Origin: Synechococcus sp. WH 7805
Lineage (GTDB): Bacteria; Cyanobacteriota; Cyanobacteriia; PCC-6307; Cyanobiaceae
Direction: 5' to 3'
Assembly: GCF_000153285.1 (NCBI RefSeq)
Contig: NZ_CH724168.1
Location: 355,823 to 419,822 of the forward strand
DNA: 64,000 bases
The notes beneath the pieces were generated by a model that was not told where the DNA came from, did no database searches, and saw only the letters and a program-made list of their open reading frames with translations. The translations under genes were made by a program, and so were the position numbers. Shown here in pieces: positions 45,150 to 53,720 of this stretch (the first letter of the stretch is position 1; each line of letters opens with the position of its first letter).

Positions 45150-47104
45150 CAGCTGATCGACTCCGAGACTTGAACCGCACCATCCTGCTGTGTGTCCTCC
45201 TCAGGGTGAAAGAAACAGCGAATATCGCGCGCTAGAGCGAGCCCCACACCTGGGGCTTTGACGAGGGTCTCAACAGAGGCCAATTGAATGGCATCGATCG
45301 AATGAAAATGCGCAAGCAGGTCTTTCACCCGCTTCGGTCCCACTCCTGGGATATCTGATAGACGCGACCGTTTCATGCGTTCCCCACGCTGCTGACGATG
45401 AAAGCTGACGGCAAAACGGTGGGCTTCATCGCGGAGTCTGCGCAGCAGGGCAACGCCCAGCTGGTCCATATCACTTTCGAGGGGCTGAGTCTCCCCCGGT
45501 AGAAACACCTCTTCCCTTTGTTTGGCAAGAGAGCAGATGGTGAGGTCTTCGTGCAGATCAAGTTCCCGTAACGCTTCCATCACTGCCGATAACTGACCTT
45601 TTCCACCATCGATCATCACCACATCAGGCCAGTCGTTCAGTCCATCGGTCTGCAAAGCACTGCCACCTTTCTGTCGCAGTGCTCCGACATCCACACCCTC
45701 TTTCTTGGCCAGGGCCCATCGCCGGAAGCGCCTGCGCATGATCTCTGCCATGGCCATGAAATCATCGCTGTGACCAGCTCGGATGCTGCTGCTGCGAATC
45801 TTGTATTTGCGGTAATGCTGCCTGGCAGGCAGGCCATCAATAAACACAACCTGGGACGCAACGGCATCGCTCCCCTGGATATGACTGATGTCGTAGCCCT
45901 CGATTCGTCGCGGCGGTATGGGCAGCTCGAGCAGCTGGGCCAGATCCTCCGTTGCCAAAGCCTGCTGTTCTTGTCCTTGTTTGGCGCGCTGCAGTTCGTA
46001 GTCAGCATTGCGCTGAACAAGCTCAATCAGATCAGCCTTCTGGCGCTGCTTCGGACAGTGAATCTGAACCTTGCGTTCCCGTTGCTCAGAAAGCCATTCT
46101 TCAATCAGTGGCTGCTGCGGCAGCTGATGCTGAACTAGCAGTTCGGGAGGAATTTCAACGGAATCCACCTGGCTGTAGTGCTCTTCGATCACTTTCTGCA
46201 GCGTCAGTCCAGACGGTTGGTTGGATGCGTCCGCGAGATAGCCCAGGCGACCGACAAGCTTGCCAGCCCGCATCTGGAACAACTGCACTGCTGCCAAACG
46301 ATCATCACCGGCCATAGCGATCACATCGCGACTCACCGAGGCGTCAGGCAGGCTCATCTTCTGATCAGCGGTTAGTTGATCCAAACCCTGCAGCTGATCC
46401 CTGATCTTTGCTGCAGATTCGTAATCCATCCGTTCCGAATAGCGCTCCATCTGCTGATGGAGCAACATCTGCAATTCATCACTGCGCCCTTGAAACACCA
46501 TCGCCACCTTGCGCAGCGTCCGGTGGTAGTCCTCAGAGCTGATTTTTTCCTGACAGACCCCAGGGCAACGACCAATGCTGTAATTCAGGCAGGTCCTGTC
46601 GGCATGAAGAGGTCGGGGCCGTTGCCGCAGCGGGAACACTCGCTTCACAAGAAAGAGAGTTCGTCTGAGTAGACCCACATCCACGTAAGGGCCGTAGAAG
46701 CGATCGAGCGGGCTGCGAAAGCGGCGGCGTCGAGTGATGAAAATGCGCGGATAGGGTTCACTCCAGGTGATGCATAGGTAGGGATATTTCTTGTCGTCTT
46801 TGAGCAGCACATTGAAATGCGGCTGTTGGTTCTTGATCAAGTTCGACTCGAGAGCCAGGGCCTCGGCCTCGCTGTCGGTCACGATGAATTCAATCTCACA
46901 GATCTGACGCACCATCAGCCTGATTCGAGGGCTGAGGTCGTGTCTGCTGCGGAAATAGCTGCGTACGCGACTGCGCAAGCTCTTGGACTTCCCTACGTAG
47001 AGAAGTCGGTCCTCACCATCCCGCATCAGATAGCAGCCGGGTTCAGAGGGGATCTCCTTCAGGCGCTGTTCGAGCCGATCCGGTTGTTCGATCAGGGTAG
47101 GCAT
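45149..47104 (-). CDS. uvrC: Excinuclease ABC subunit C
   Basis: Makes both incisions in nucleotide excision repair. The N-terminal GIY-YIG nuclease ([20 protein letters not shown]), a UVR motif ([17 protein letters not shown]), the RNase H-like endonuclease ([19 protein letters not shown]) and C-terminal helix-hairpin-helix repeats ([19 protein letters not shown]) are all present. I start at ATG 47104 (MPTLIEQ); the frame runs on to 47146. Length about 651. Confidence 0.97.
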   Translation of the reverse strand: MPTLIEQPDRLEQRLKEIPSEPGCYLMRDGEDRLLYVGKSKSLRSRVRSYFRSRHDLSPRIRLMVRQICEIEFIVTDSEAEALALESNLIKNQQPHFNVLLKDDKKYPYLCITWSEPYPRIFITRRRRFRSPLDRFYGPYVDVGLLRRTLFLVKRVFPLRQRPRPLHADRTCLNYSIGRCPGVCQEKISSEDYHRTLRKVAMVFQGRSDELQMLLHQQMERYSERMDYESAAKIRDQLQGLDQLTADQKMSLPDASVSRDVIAMAGDDRLAAVQLFQMRAGKLVGRLGYLADASNQPSGLTLQKVIEEHYSQVDSVEIPPELLVQHQLPQQPLIEEWLSEQRERKVQIHCPKQRQKADLIELVQRNADYELQRAKQGQEQQALATEDLAQLLELPIPPRRIEGYDISHIQGSDAVASQVVFIDGLPARQHYRKYKIRSSSIRAGHSDDFMAMAEIMRRRFRRWALAKKEGVDVGALRQKGGSALQTDGLNDWPDVVMIDGGKGQLSAVMEALRELDLHEDLTICSLAKQREEVFLPGETQPLESDMDQLGVALLRRLRDEAHRFAVSFHRQQRGERMKRSRLSDIPGVGPKRVKDLLAHFHSIDAIQLASVETLVKAPGVGLALARDIRCFFHPEEDTQQDGAVQVSESIS

Positions 47105-47163
47105 GGCTCGAATCCTAGGAATTGTGAGTGCATAGGATCCGTCCAAACCGCCATCGAGATTGG

Positions 47164-47661
47164 ATGAAAGCGCTGTATCCAGGCAGCTTCGACCCTCTCA
47201 CCCTCGGGCATCTCGATCTCATTGAGAGGGGTGCTTCTCTAGTGGATGAACTGGTCGTTGCTGTTCTGAAGAACCCTGGCAAGTCGCCAGCGTTTTCCCT
47301 TGATCAGCGTCTTGCTCAGATCAACGCTGCCACGAAGCACCTCAGCAATGTGTCCGTGACCAGTTTTGACGGGTTGACCGTGGCCTGTGCCAGAGCACAG
47401 GGAACTCGCCTGATCCTGCGTGGACTCAGGGCAATGAGCGATTTCGAATACGAGCTGCAGATTGCACACACGAATCGATCGCTCGATCCGGAATTTGAAA
47501 CCATATTTCTCACGACGGCAGCCCACTACAGCTTTCTCAGCAGCTCAGTCGTGAAAGAAGTGGCCCGTTTCGGTGGTGCAGTTGACCACATGGTACCCAG
47601 AGAGGTGGCGGAAGACCTCGAGAGGTTCTTTAATTCGGCTTTCATACCCCCTTCACGATGA
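47164..47661 (+). CDS. coaD: Phosphopantetheine adenylyltransferase
   Basis: Penultimate step of coenzyme A synthesis. The nucleotidyltransferase motif is at the start ([20 protein letters not shown]), with [19 protein letters not shown] and [13 protein letters not shown] following. 165 residues from ATG 47164; the frame begins earlier at 47128. It overlaps the next gene by four bases (ATGA). Divergent from uvrC. Confidence 0.97.
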   Translation: MKALYPGSFDPLTLGHLDLIERGASLVDELVVAVLKNPGKSPAFSLDQRLAQINAATKHLSNVSVTSFDGLTVACARAQGTRLILRGLRAMSDFEYELQIAHTNRSLDPEFETIFLTTAAHYSFLSSSVVKEVARFGGAVDHMVPREVAEDLERFFNSAFIPPSR

Positions 47662-48593
47662 GCGAGATCCGGCTTTCCGTACTCGACCAGCTTGATCTGC
47701 TCGAGGAGATCATGCTCGAGGGAAGTCGTATCCCCTTCAGCGGAGGGAGGCTCGTCAATGAGCAGGACGCCGTCGAGCTACTGGATGCAGTCCGTGACGC
47801 GATGCCCTCCCAGGTGTCTCAGGCCGAACAGTTGTTGCTGAAGCGCGATGAATTCATCGCCACAGCGCGTTCCCAGGCTGATGAGATCGTCTCGAATGCT
47901 CAACAACAGCGCGAACTCCTTGTTGCCCAGGCGTCCATACGACAGGAAGCTGAGCGACAGGTGAATGAGATGCGTGATCAGGTTCGTCAACAGTGCGAGC
48001 AGCTCCTGCACTCGGCTCGGGGTCAGGCTGCTCAGATGGAACAGGAGATGCAGTCGAAACAGGCTCAGCTGGAACAGCAGTACGCGTCCCGCAGGCAGCA
48101 GCTTGAGCAGGAAGCTTTACAGCGACGTCAGCAGCTTGATCAGGAAGCCACCGAATTGAAGCGTCAGCTCACGGAACAGCATGAACGGAGCCGTCAGCAG
48201 TCACTGCAGGAGCTCGATCAGATCCGTCAGGAAGGCTTGAGGATTCAGAAGGAAGCTCAGAGTGAAGCCGAACGCCTTCATCAGGATTCGCTGCAATTCC
48301 GTCAGCAGACCCAACAGCAATGCGAGTCCTTGATTCAACGGAGTCGCCAGGAGGCTGCCTCTGTTCAGGACGGTGCCAATCGTTATGCAGAACAGACTCT
48401 TGGTGAACTCGAACAGCGCCTGAAGGAGATGTCTCAGGTGGTGTTGGCTGGCCGACAGGAACTGGTGAAAATTCAAACAGGTCGGAGTGAAACCCCGACT
48501 CCTGTCAATGAAATGAATGAGTCAAAGGCTGTTCCAATCAGCCGGGCACGCCGTTCTTCAGCGCGGATGAGGCAGATGAAGGGCACGGGCTGA
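47658..48593 (+). CDS. Glutamine-rich coiled-coil protein
   Basis: A 311-residue protein. A short ordered start ([39 protein letters not shown]) resembles the N-terminal part of DivIVA-like or SepIVA-like proteins. It is followed by about 200 residues of almost unbroken coiled coil rich in glutamine and arginine. It ends with a basic tail ([17 protein letters not shown]). A role in cell division or cell shape is inferred from the layout only. Translationally coupled to coaD. Its 3' end overlaps dacB on the other strand by 56 bases. Confidence 0.82.
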   Translation: MSEIRLSVLDQLDLLEEIMLEGSRIPFSGGRLVNEQDAVELLDAVRDAMPSQVSQAEQLLLKRDEFIATARSQADEIVSNAQQQRELLVAQASIRQEAERQVNEMRDQVRQQCEQLLHSARGQAAQMEQEMQSKQAQLEQQYASRRQQLEQEALQRRQQLDQEATELKRQLTEQHERSRQQSLQELDQIRQEGLRIQKEAQSEAERLHQDSLQFRQQTQQQCESLIQRSRQEAASVQDGANRYAEQTLGELEQRLKEMSQVVLAGRQELVKIQTGRSETPTPVNEMNESKAVPISRARRSSARMRQMKGTG

Positions 48594-49845
48594 GTTTCAG
48601 TACAGAACGCAGAATTTGGCCGATCACCGTGTTCGGCCGAACGGAACCGTTGGAAATCATGCTCACGTAGCGTGGTCCATCAGCGGTTTGCAGAATTCCT
48701 GAAATGCTGCGAACCCCGCTGATTGTTCCGGTTTTGCCGCGAAAGCGTCCATCGATTGGAGTTCCTCTGTAGAGATTTCTGAGCGTTCCCCGGCGACCAG
48801 CAATGGCCATGGATGCTTGGTAATAAGCGGCATAGGGATGCTGATCCATACGCATCAGCAGAGCGGCAACGGTCTGGCTGGTCACCCTGTTGTTCCTGGA
48901 CAGCCCGCTTCCATCAGCAACCCTCAGTCCTTGGATGGGAAGACCCTGTTCCCACATCCAGCGCTCTGTCGCTCTGGATGCAGCCTTCACGTCCCACAAG
49001 TCGGCCGCCTGACGCATCAACACCTCTGCTGTGAAGTTATGGCTCTCAGTGTTGGCGAGACTGAGCAGAGCATGCATGGGGGCTGAAGTCTCTTCATGCA
49101 GAACCACCATTTCCTCCCGATCCCCCAAATCAGAGATCTCAGCCATGCTCAGAGGTTGGACCTGCTGAATGCGCACTGCTCCGCCCCGCCGTTGCACCTC
49201 TTTCTGAAACAAACGCTGCAGTCGGTTGTAGGGATCACTGACGGCACCGCCAACAGCGTTGCTGGTGAGAGCAAGTCGCGTGATAGGTGCCCCGTAGGCA
49301 TAGCCACGGTCCGCCGGATGCCAGTCACTCGGCCACCAGTTGCGACGTGGTTCCTCACGCACCATGAGATTGACAGGTCCTGACGTCACCCCTCGAGATC
49401 CACCTTGACGAAGAGCAGCGAGAGCAAAGCGCTGCAGCCCGGCAATACTGAGATCGGGATCACCCTCTCCATTCAGTTCCATAGAGCCATCCGGTCGCTG
49501 AATCAGGCGCGTCTTCAGTCGGAAATCCGGTCCGAGACGATCGAGGGCGTAGGCAGTACTGATCAGCTTCTGATTGGAAGCAGGAATACGGGCGACCGAA
49601 CCATTGATATCCCCCAGTACATCCCCATCACTATTCAGAACTGTGACTGACCAGACTCTTGATTCGGAACCGAGATTGGCCTGAATAGCCGTCTGAAGCG
49701 ATGGGCAGGAGCGGGGTTCCTGCAGCTCAGGGAGTGGTTGTTGTGTCTCTGGAGGAGGAGGCGAAATCAAGGGGATGATTTCAGCTCTGACCCCTTCCTG
49801 GAGTGTTCCCAGCAAGAGAAGGACAGGAATGATTGGTGTCTTCAT
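48538..49845 (-). CDS. dacB: D-alanyl-D-alanine carboxypeptidase/endopeptidase (S13, PBP4)
   Basis: Periplasmic penicillin-binding protein that cleaves the terminal D-Ala or cross-links. Signal sequence at the start (IPVLLLLGTLQEGVRA), then a proline-rich linker. The three active-site motifs are intact: SNQK in PASNQKLISTAY, SRN in DGSGLSRNNRV, and KTG in RGKTGTISGVRS. Length 435. The start overlaps the DUF4330 stop (ATGA). Confidence 0.95.
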   Translation of the reverse strand: MKTPIIPVLLLLGTLQEGVRAEIIPLISPPPPETQQPLPELQEPRSCPSLQTAIQANLGSESRVWSVTVLNSDGDVLGDINGSVARIPASNQKLISTAYALDRLGPDFRLKTRLIQRPDGSMELNGEGDPDLSIAGLQRFALAALRQGGSRGVTSGPVNLMVREEPRRNWWPSDWHPADRGYAYGAPITRLALTSNAVGGAVSDPYNRLQRLFQKEVQRRGGAVRIQQVQPLSMAEISDLGDREEMVVLHEETSAPMHALLSLANTESHNFTAEVLMRQAADLWDVKAASRATERWMWEQGLPIQGLRVADGSGLSRNNRVTSQTVAALLMRMDQHPYAAYYQASMAIAGRRGTLRNLYRGTPIDGRFRGKTGTISGVRSISGILQTADGPRYVSMISNGSVRPNTVIGQILRSVLKLSPCPSSASSALKNGVPG

Positions 49846-50357
49846 TGCAAGTCAATCCCGCTGACGATCCCATTCAGCCGATAAAGGCGGCCATCCAGTT
49901 CGACAGGAGTGCCGACTTTGAGTTTGGTCCCTGCAACAACAACTCCTGAAGGAGTGATGGTGGCATTGCTTCGCAGGATGAATCGGGCATCGATGATGCC
50001 TTGAATCTGCTGATTGGGATCATCAGCAAAAACCACTTGACCATCGGGTTGCACAGCCACGAGTTTCCTGCGGATGTCATCCACACGGATAAGTTCAGCG
50101 CTGCCAGCTGGTTGGTTGCGAATGATCAGATTGGTGCTTCCGTTTCCAAGAGCTTCCTTGATCAGACGTTCAGGGTCTGCAGCTCTCGAATTGCGGACAT
50201 CAACACTCACCAACACCGGTTTCACGGATCCTGTCGCCCTGGCAACCGTGTTGCTGAGCTTCGGGCTCCAGAGCACGCCAGCAACTGCGACCATCGCCAC
50301 AAGAGCGGCAGCGGTATCAACGACCGACAGGGAGCGGAAACGATCCTTGATGCCCAT
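49842..50357 (-). CDS. DUF4330 membrane protein
   Basis: Starts MGIKDRFRSLSVVDTAAALV at 50357, with one transmembrane helix (AAALVAMVAVAGVLW) and an exported domain of about 135 residues that contains the DUF4330 pattern (VLVSVDVRNSRAADPERLI, GTKLKVGTPVELDGRLYRL). Function unknown. Coupled to dacB by a four-base overlap, which suggests an envelope role. The frame extends to 50381. Confidence 0.87.
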   Translation of the reverse strand: MGIKDRFRSLSVVDTAAALVAMVAVAGVLWSPKLSNTVARATGSVKPVLVSVDVRNSRAADPERLIKEALGNGSTNLIIRNQPAGSAELIRVDDIRRKLVAVQPDGQVVFADDPNQQIQGIIDARFILRSNATITPSGVVVAGTKLKVGTPVELDGRLYRLNGIVSGIDLQ

Positions 50358-50402
50358 GACGCTCCGAGGGAGACCGCACACTAAAAGTGTTGCGGCCAGG
50401 GA

Positions 50403-51098
50403 TCAACCTCTCAAATCATCGATCAACCGATCGACAGCACCCAATGTCTGTTTCAATCCATCCGCTGATGGGTTGATTGCTGCGTCGATCTGCTCACGCT
50501 CAGGTCGTTGTTCAAACCGCTGAATCCATCGGTACCCATCGGGATCACAGCGGAAAAGGTCCCATTCCTTCTCTCTTTCCATCAGCAGTGCGCCCTGAGG
50601 GAGCGGCTCCAGATGGAATGCGACGGTCCAGGTGGACAAAAAACCGCGACGTCTGGAACGAGCCACACTGCCGATGCCGACGCCGGCATCTTCAAGCCGT
50701 CCGTTGACGAGCACCACGGGTTCTTTCCAGAGGTTGCAGATCGCCTCAACGGTTTCATAATCGCTGGGTTGGGCACCAACGAGCAACAGCAGTTCGCCTC
50801 GATCCGCCCAGGCAGGATCCCTCTGCAGCTGCATGAAATCAACGCAACAGTCGGCGAGATCGGTCGCGTCTCGTTTGGCTAGAGCCGCTGCGCCAGCATC
50901 GGGAAAAGCCACGAGCAGAGGACAGCCTTGTTCCCGAAGCGTTCTGGCCAAACGCAGTGCCGGACCCATGACTCTCAGACCTTCGAATCGCCAGGTCACC
51001 AACCATCGTCCTCGCCGGGCCCCACCGAGAACAGACTCCAACGCTGAAACCGTGCGCTTCTCTGCCTCGAGAAGATCAGCGGGAAGGACAGCGCTCAC
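50403..51098 (-). CDS. DUF1995 protein
   Basis: A 231-residue cytosolic protein of the DUF1995 family, which in plants includes LPA3, a photosystem II assembly factor. Characteristic pieces: GRWLVTWRFEGLRVMGPAL, LLVAFPDAGAAALA, and FLSTWTVAFHLEPLPQGAL. Role in this organism unknown. It lies between a cysteine desulfurase and DUF4330, all on the minus strand. Confidence 0.87.
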   Translation of the reverse strand: MSAVLPADLLEAEKRTVSALESVLGGARRGRWLVTWRFEGLRVMGPALRLARTLREQGCPLLVAFPDAGAAALAKRDATDLADCCVDFMQLQRDPAWADRGELLLLVGAQPSDYETVEAICNLWKEPVVLVNGRLEDAGVGIGSVARSRRRGFLSTWTVAFHLEPLPQGALLMEREKEWDLFRCDPDGYRWIQRFEQRPEREQIDAAINPSADGLKQTLGAVDRLIDDLRG

Positions 51099-51145
51099 AG
51101 TTCACTATTGCGTCTTGGGCGGAGCGTACAGCGATCGATCCGCAC

Positions 51146-52324
51146 TCATTCACTACAGACCTGCATTGCTCGTTCAAAACGTTCAACAATGCTTCCGATC
51201 TGGTTTGAGCTGTTCCAGAACCCGAGGCTGAGCCTCAGACCTGAGCGTCTCATCTCCTTTGGCATGCGCATTGCTGAGAGCACGCTGCTGTCGGTGTCTC
51301 GTCCTGAAGAGCAAGCACTGCCGCTGCTCACGGCCAACCCTTCTTGATCGAGTACTCGCACCATGCGTCGTCCTGAAAGCGGCTTGCCTGAACGATCGCG
51401 AAGCATCAAGGCGAGATGATGAGGCAGGCGTTGTTGAGGTTGACCGAGCGTTGCGACACCAACTGTCCGGCAGAGCTGCAGCTCCAATTCATCCCTGATT
51501 CGCCGGATGCCATCGCCACTGTCAGGCAAGCCATCCACGTCACATCGTTGAATCTGCGCGAGCGCCTCAGCCATTCCCGCCACCAACACGACAGATTCAG
51601 TTCCACTGCGCAAGTTGTTCTCCTGCCCGCCGCCCGTCAGCAGGGCGGTGAGTTGCTGTTTCCAGGCTCGACGAATCAGCAGCAGGCCAACACCTCTTGG
51701 CCCACCGCATTTGTGGGCAGACGCGCTGAGTAAATCCACCGGCAGGGTGTTCCAGTCGGGCAGGGCCTGGCTGATCACCTGGGTTGCATCCGTGTGGAAG
51801 GGAATTCCGTATCGACGGCAAAGAGCGCCGATCGTCTGAAGAGGTTGCAGCGTGCCCACCTCACTCTGCCCCCAAATCACGGACACCAACCGCGTGGGTG
51901 GGTGCAGTAGCTCCTCAAATCGATCCAGTTGCAGGATGCCCTCAGAATCCACCGGGGCCGTGGCCACCTGCCAGCCCAAGGGGGTGAGTGCATGAGCGGC
52001 CGCCGTGACGGCTGGATGCTCAACAGCGGAGATCACGATCCGTCCTGGCGCGAAGGACGACGCCAAGCCCCGGATTCCGAGATGTATGGATTCAGTGGCT
52101 CCTGATGTGATCAGAACGTCATTGGCATCGGCGCCGAGCAGTGCACCGATCTCAACCCTTTTGCGTTCCAGGGCTTCCGCTGCGGCAATCCCAAAGGAGT
52201 GCAGGCTGGAAGGATTGCCCCAGGCCTGGTTCTGTACATCCAGCATCCTCTGCTGCACACCCGGACGCAGAGGTGTCGTGGCACAAGCATCGAGGTAAAT
52301 GGGCCCCGAGTCAGCTCTGACCAT
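51146..52324 (-). CDS. Cysteine desulfurase (NifS/IscS type)
   Basis: PLP enzyme that mobilises sulfur from cysteine for Fe-S clusters and tRNA thiolation. IYLDACATTPLRP at the start, the PLP lysine in SASAHKCGGPRGVGLLL, and the catalytic cysteine in SSGSACSSGRD. About 392 residues. I use ATG 52324; a GTG directly before it (52327) is equally close. It overlaps the end of dapF by about 14 bases, so it is expressed with dapF. Confidence 0.93.
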   Translation of the reverse strand: MVRADSGPIYLDACATTPLRPGVQQRMLDVQNQAWGNPSSLHSFGIAAAEALERKRVEIGALLGADANDVLITSGATESIHLGIRGLASSFAPGRIVISAVEHPAVTAAAHALTPLGWQVATAPVDSEGILQLDRFEELLHPPTRLVSVIWGQSEVGTLQPLQTIGALCRRYGIPFHTDATQVISQALPDWNTLPVDLLSASAHKCGGPRGVGLLLIRRAWKQQLTALLTGGGQENNLRSGTESVVLVAGMAEALAQIQRCDVDGLPDSGDGIRRIRDELELQLCRTVGVATLGQPQQRLPHHLALMLRDRSGKPLSGRRMVRVLDQEGLAVSSGSACSSGRDTDSSVLSAMRMPKEMRRSGLRLSLGFWNSSNQIGSIVERFERAMQVCSE

Positions 52325-53417
52325 CACGCTGAATGCGGGACAGAGTGCGTTGTTCGAGGGACTCTCCGGCCAGGTTGATCATCGAGTCCAGCGATGTGGA
52401 TGCCAGGAACGCCTGAACCTTCGCCTGAGCCTCCTCGCGCAGACAACGTTTAGGTTGCCTGCAACCCTCCTTGCAGTCATTGGCACAGTCCAGAGCTGGA
52501 GGTGTTGAAGCCACTGCAGGTTTCAGTTCAGCAGCCATCTCTTCGGAACGCCCCCCAGGCATCAGGTCTGGATTCATCACGCCATCGAAGACGGCCACTG
52601 CTGGACCAGTCATGAAAACCGACCCCTGTTGATCAGGCCAGCTGATGCTCAGCGGTCCGCCTGGAAGCACGACGGTTGCCTCGCTGTCGCTGAGCCCGAG
52701 CAGAAATGCAGCCACCAGCGTGGCGCAGGCACCGGTCCCGCAAGCCAGTGTTGGACCCGCTCCCCGTTCCCAGACGCGAATCTCGAGATGCTGCCGACTG
52801 AGAACCTTGAGAAAGTGAACGTTGGTTTTAGCTGGAAAGATTGGATCACACTCCAGCTGGGCGCCGAGTGCTTCAAAAGGGATCGTCTCCAGATCGTCCA
52901 CAGGAACCACCACATGGGGGTTGCCCATACCCACCGCGGCCAAGGAGAGGGTGAGACCTTCGCGGGTGACTTCGCCACGTGGCAGACCGTTTTCATCTGG
53001 GCTTAAAAGCGTCGGAACCGCCTCTGGTTTCAAGAAGGGAGCGCCCATATCGACGCGGATCTGTCCGTCCTGTTGAAGTTCGGGAATGATTTGACCAGCT
53101 GGTGTTTCGATCCTCCAGCTCCGTCCAGGTAAATCACCATCACTATCGGCAAGGAAGCGGGCAAGGCAGCGGATTCCGTTGCCGCACATTTCAGCCTCCG
53201 AACCATCGGCGTTGAAAATCCGCATGCGCAGATCTCCTTGGCCCTGCGGGGGCAGGGCAAGGATCAAGCCATCGCCTCCGAGGCCAAAGCGACGGTCACA
53301 GACCTTACGGACCCAGTCAGCATTGGGAGAGGTGATGCTCTCAGGAAGCCGACCATCCCGACCCTCCACCAAGATGAAGTCGTTGCCGAGACCTTGGTAT
53401 TTGCTGAACTGCAGCAT
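52311..53417 (-). CDS. dapF: Diaminopimelate epimerase with cysteine-rich C-terminal extension
   Basis: Converts LL- to meso-diaminopimelate for lysine and peptidoglycan. The two catalytic cysteines are C78 in MCGNGIRC and C226 in LACGTGAC. The fold ends near residue 283 (GSVFMTGPAVAVFDG), the usual end of the family. About 85 more residues follow, including C311, C315, C319 and C325 (C-x3-C-x3-C-x5-C) and a helical tail. Such a cluster could bind metal or iron-sulfur. It overlaps the cysteine desulfurase and is divergent from hfq with only 27 bases between. Confidence 0.95.
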   Translation of the reverse strand: MLQFSKYQGLGNDFILVEGRDGRLPESITSPNADWVRKVCDRRFGLGGDGLILALPPQGQGDLRMRIFNADGSEAEMCGNGIRCLARFLADSDGDLPGRSWRIETPAGQIIPELQQDGQIRVDMGAPFLKPEAVPTLLSPDENGLPRGEVTREGLTLSLAAVGMGNPHVVVPVDDLETIPFEALGAQLECDPIFPAKTNVHFLKVLSRQHLEIRVWERGAGPTLACGTGACATLVAAFLLGLSDSEATVVLPGGPLSISWPDQQGSVFMTGPAVAVFDGVMNPDLMPGGRSEEMAAELKPAVASTPPALDCANDCKEGCRQPKRCLREEAQAKVQAFLASTSLDSMINLAGESLEQRTLSRIQRDGQS

Positions 53418-53444
53418 GGCGCTTCGTTACCCCTGAGTGATCCT

Positions 53445-53666
53445 ATGGAGCCGACAAGCTTTGATCCCAGTCTTCCCGGAATCCGTCTTCTTCAATCCTG
53501 GATCCGCGACCAGCGCACTCTGAGTGTTGAACTGAGCGACGGAAAACGCATCGACGGCCGACTTTCATGGCAGGACCCCCTTTATCTGGCCGTTCAACGT
53601 GATGACGCGTCCGATCCGATCTTGATCAATCGTCAGTCCGTGCTCACCATCCGAACCTTGATCTGA
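53445..53666 (+). CDS. hfq: Hfq-like RNA chaperone
   Basis: Sm-fold protein of 73 residues (MEPTSFDPSLPGIRLLQSWI start, then TLSVELSDGKRIDGRLSWQD and DPILINRQSVLTI). This is the short, divergent cyanobacterial Hfq that acts with type IV pili rather than as a classical sRNA chaperone in the strains studied. A longer open frame reaching to 53238 is antisense to dapF and is not used. The start lies 27 bases from the dapF start. leuS follows after 54 bases. Confidence 0.85.
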   Translation: MEPTSFDPSLPGIRLLQSWIRDQRTLSVELSDGKRIDGRLSWQDPLYLAVQRDDASDPILINRQSVLTIRTLI

Positions 53667-53720
53667 ACCACCGGGTTCGATCCCTGGTTATGTCACGATC
53701 GCCCCAGGTGTTTTCGTGCC

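Noticed and set aside
53238-53444. A 69-residue N-terminal extension of hfq
   Set aside because: The extra frame is antisense to dapF, has no Hfq-family match, and the ATG at 53445 gives the normal 73-residue cyanobacterial form.
53667-53720. GGTTCGATCCC-like T-arm of a tRNA between hfq and leuS
   Set aside because: The flanking stem does not pair properly, and there is no room for a full cloverleaf outside coding sequence.
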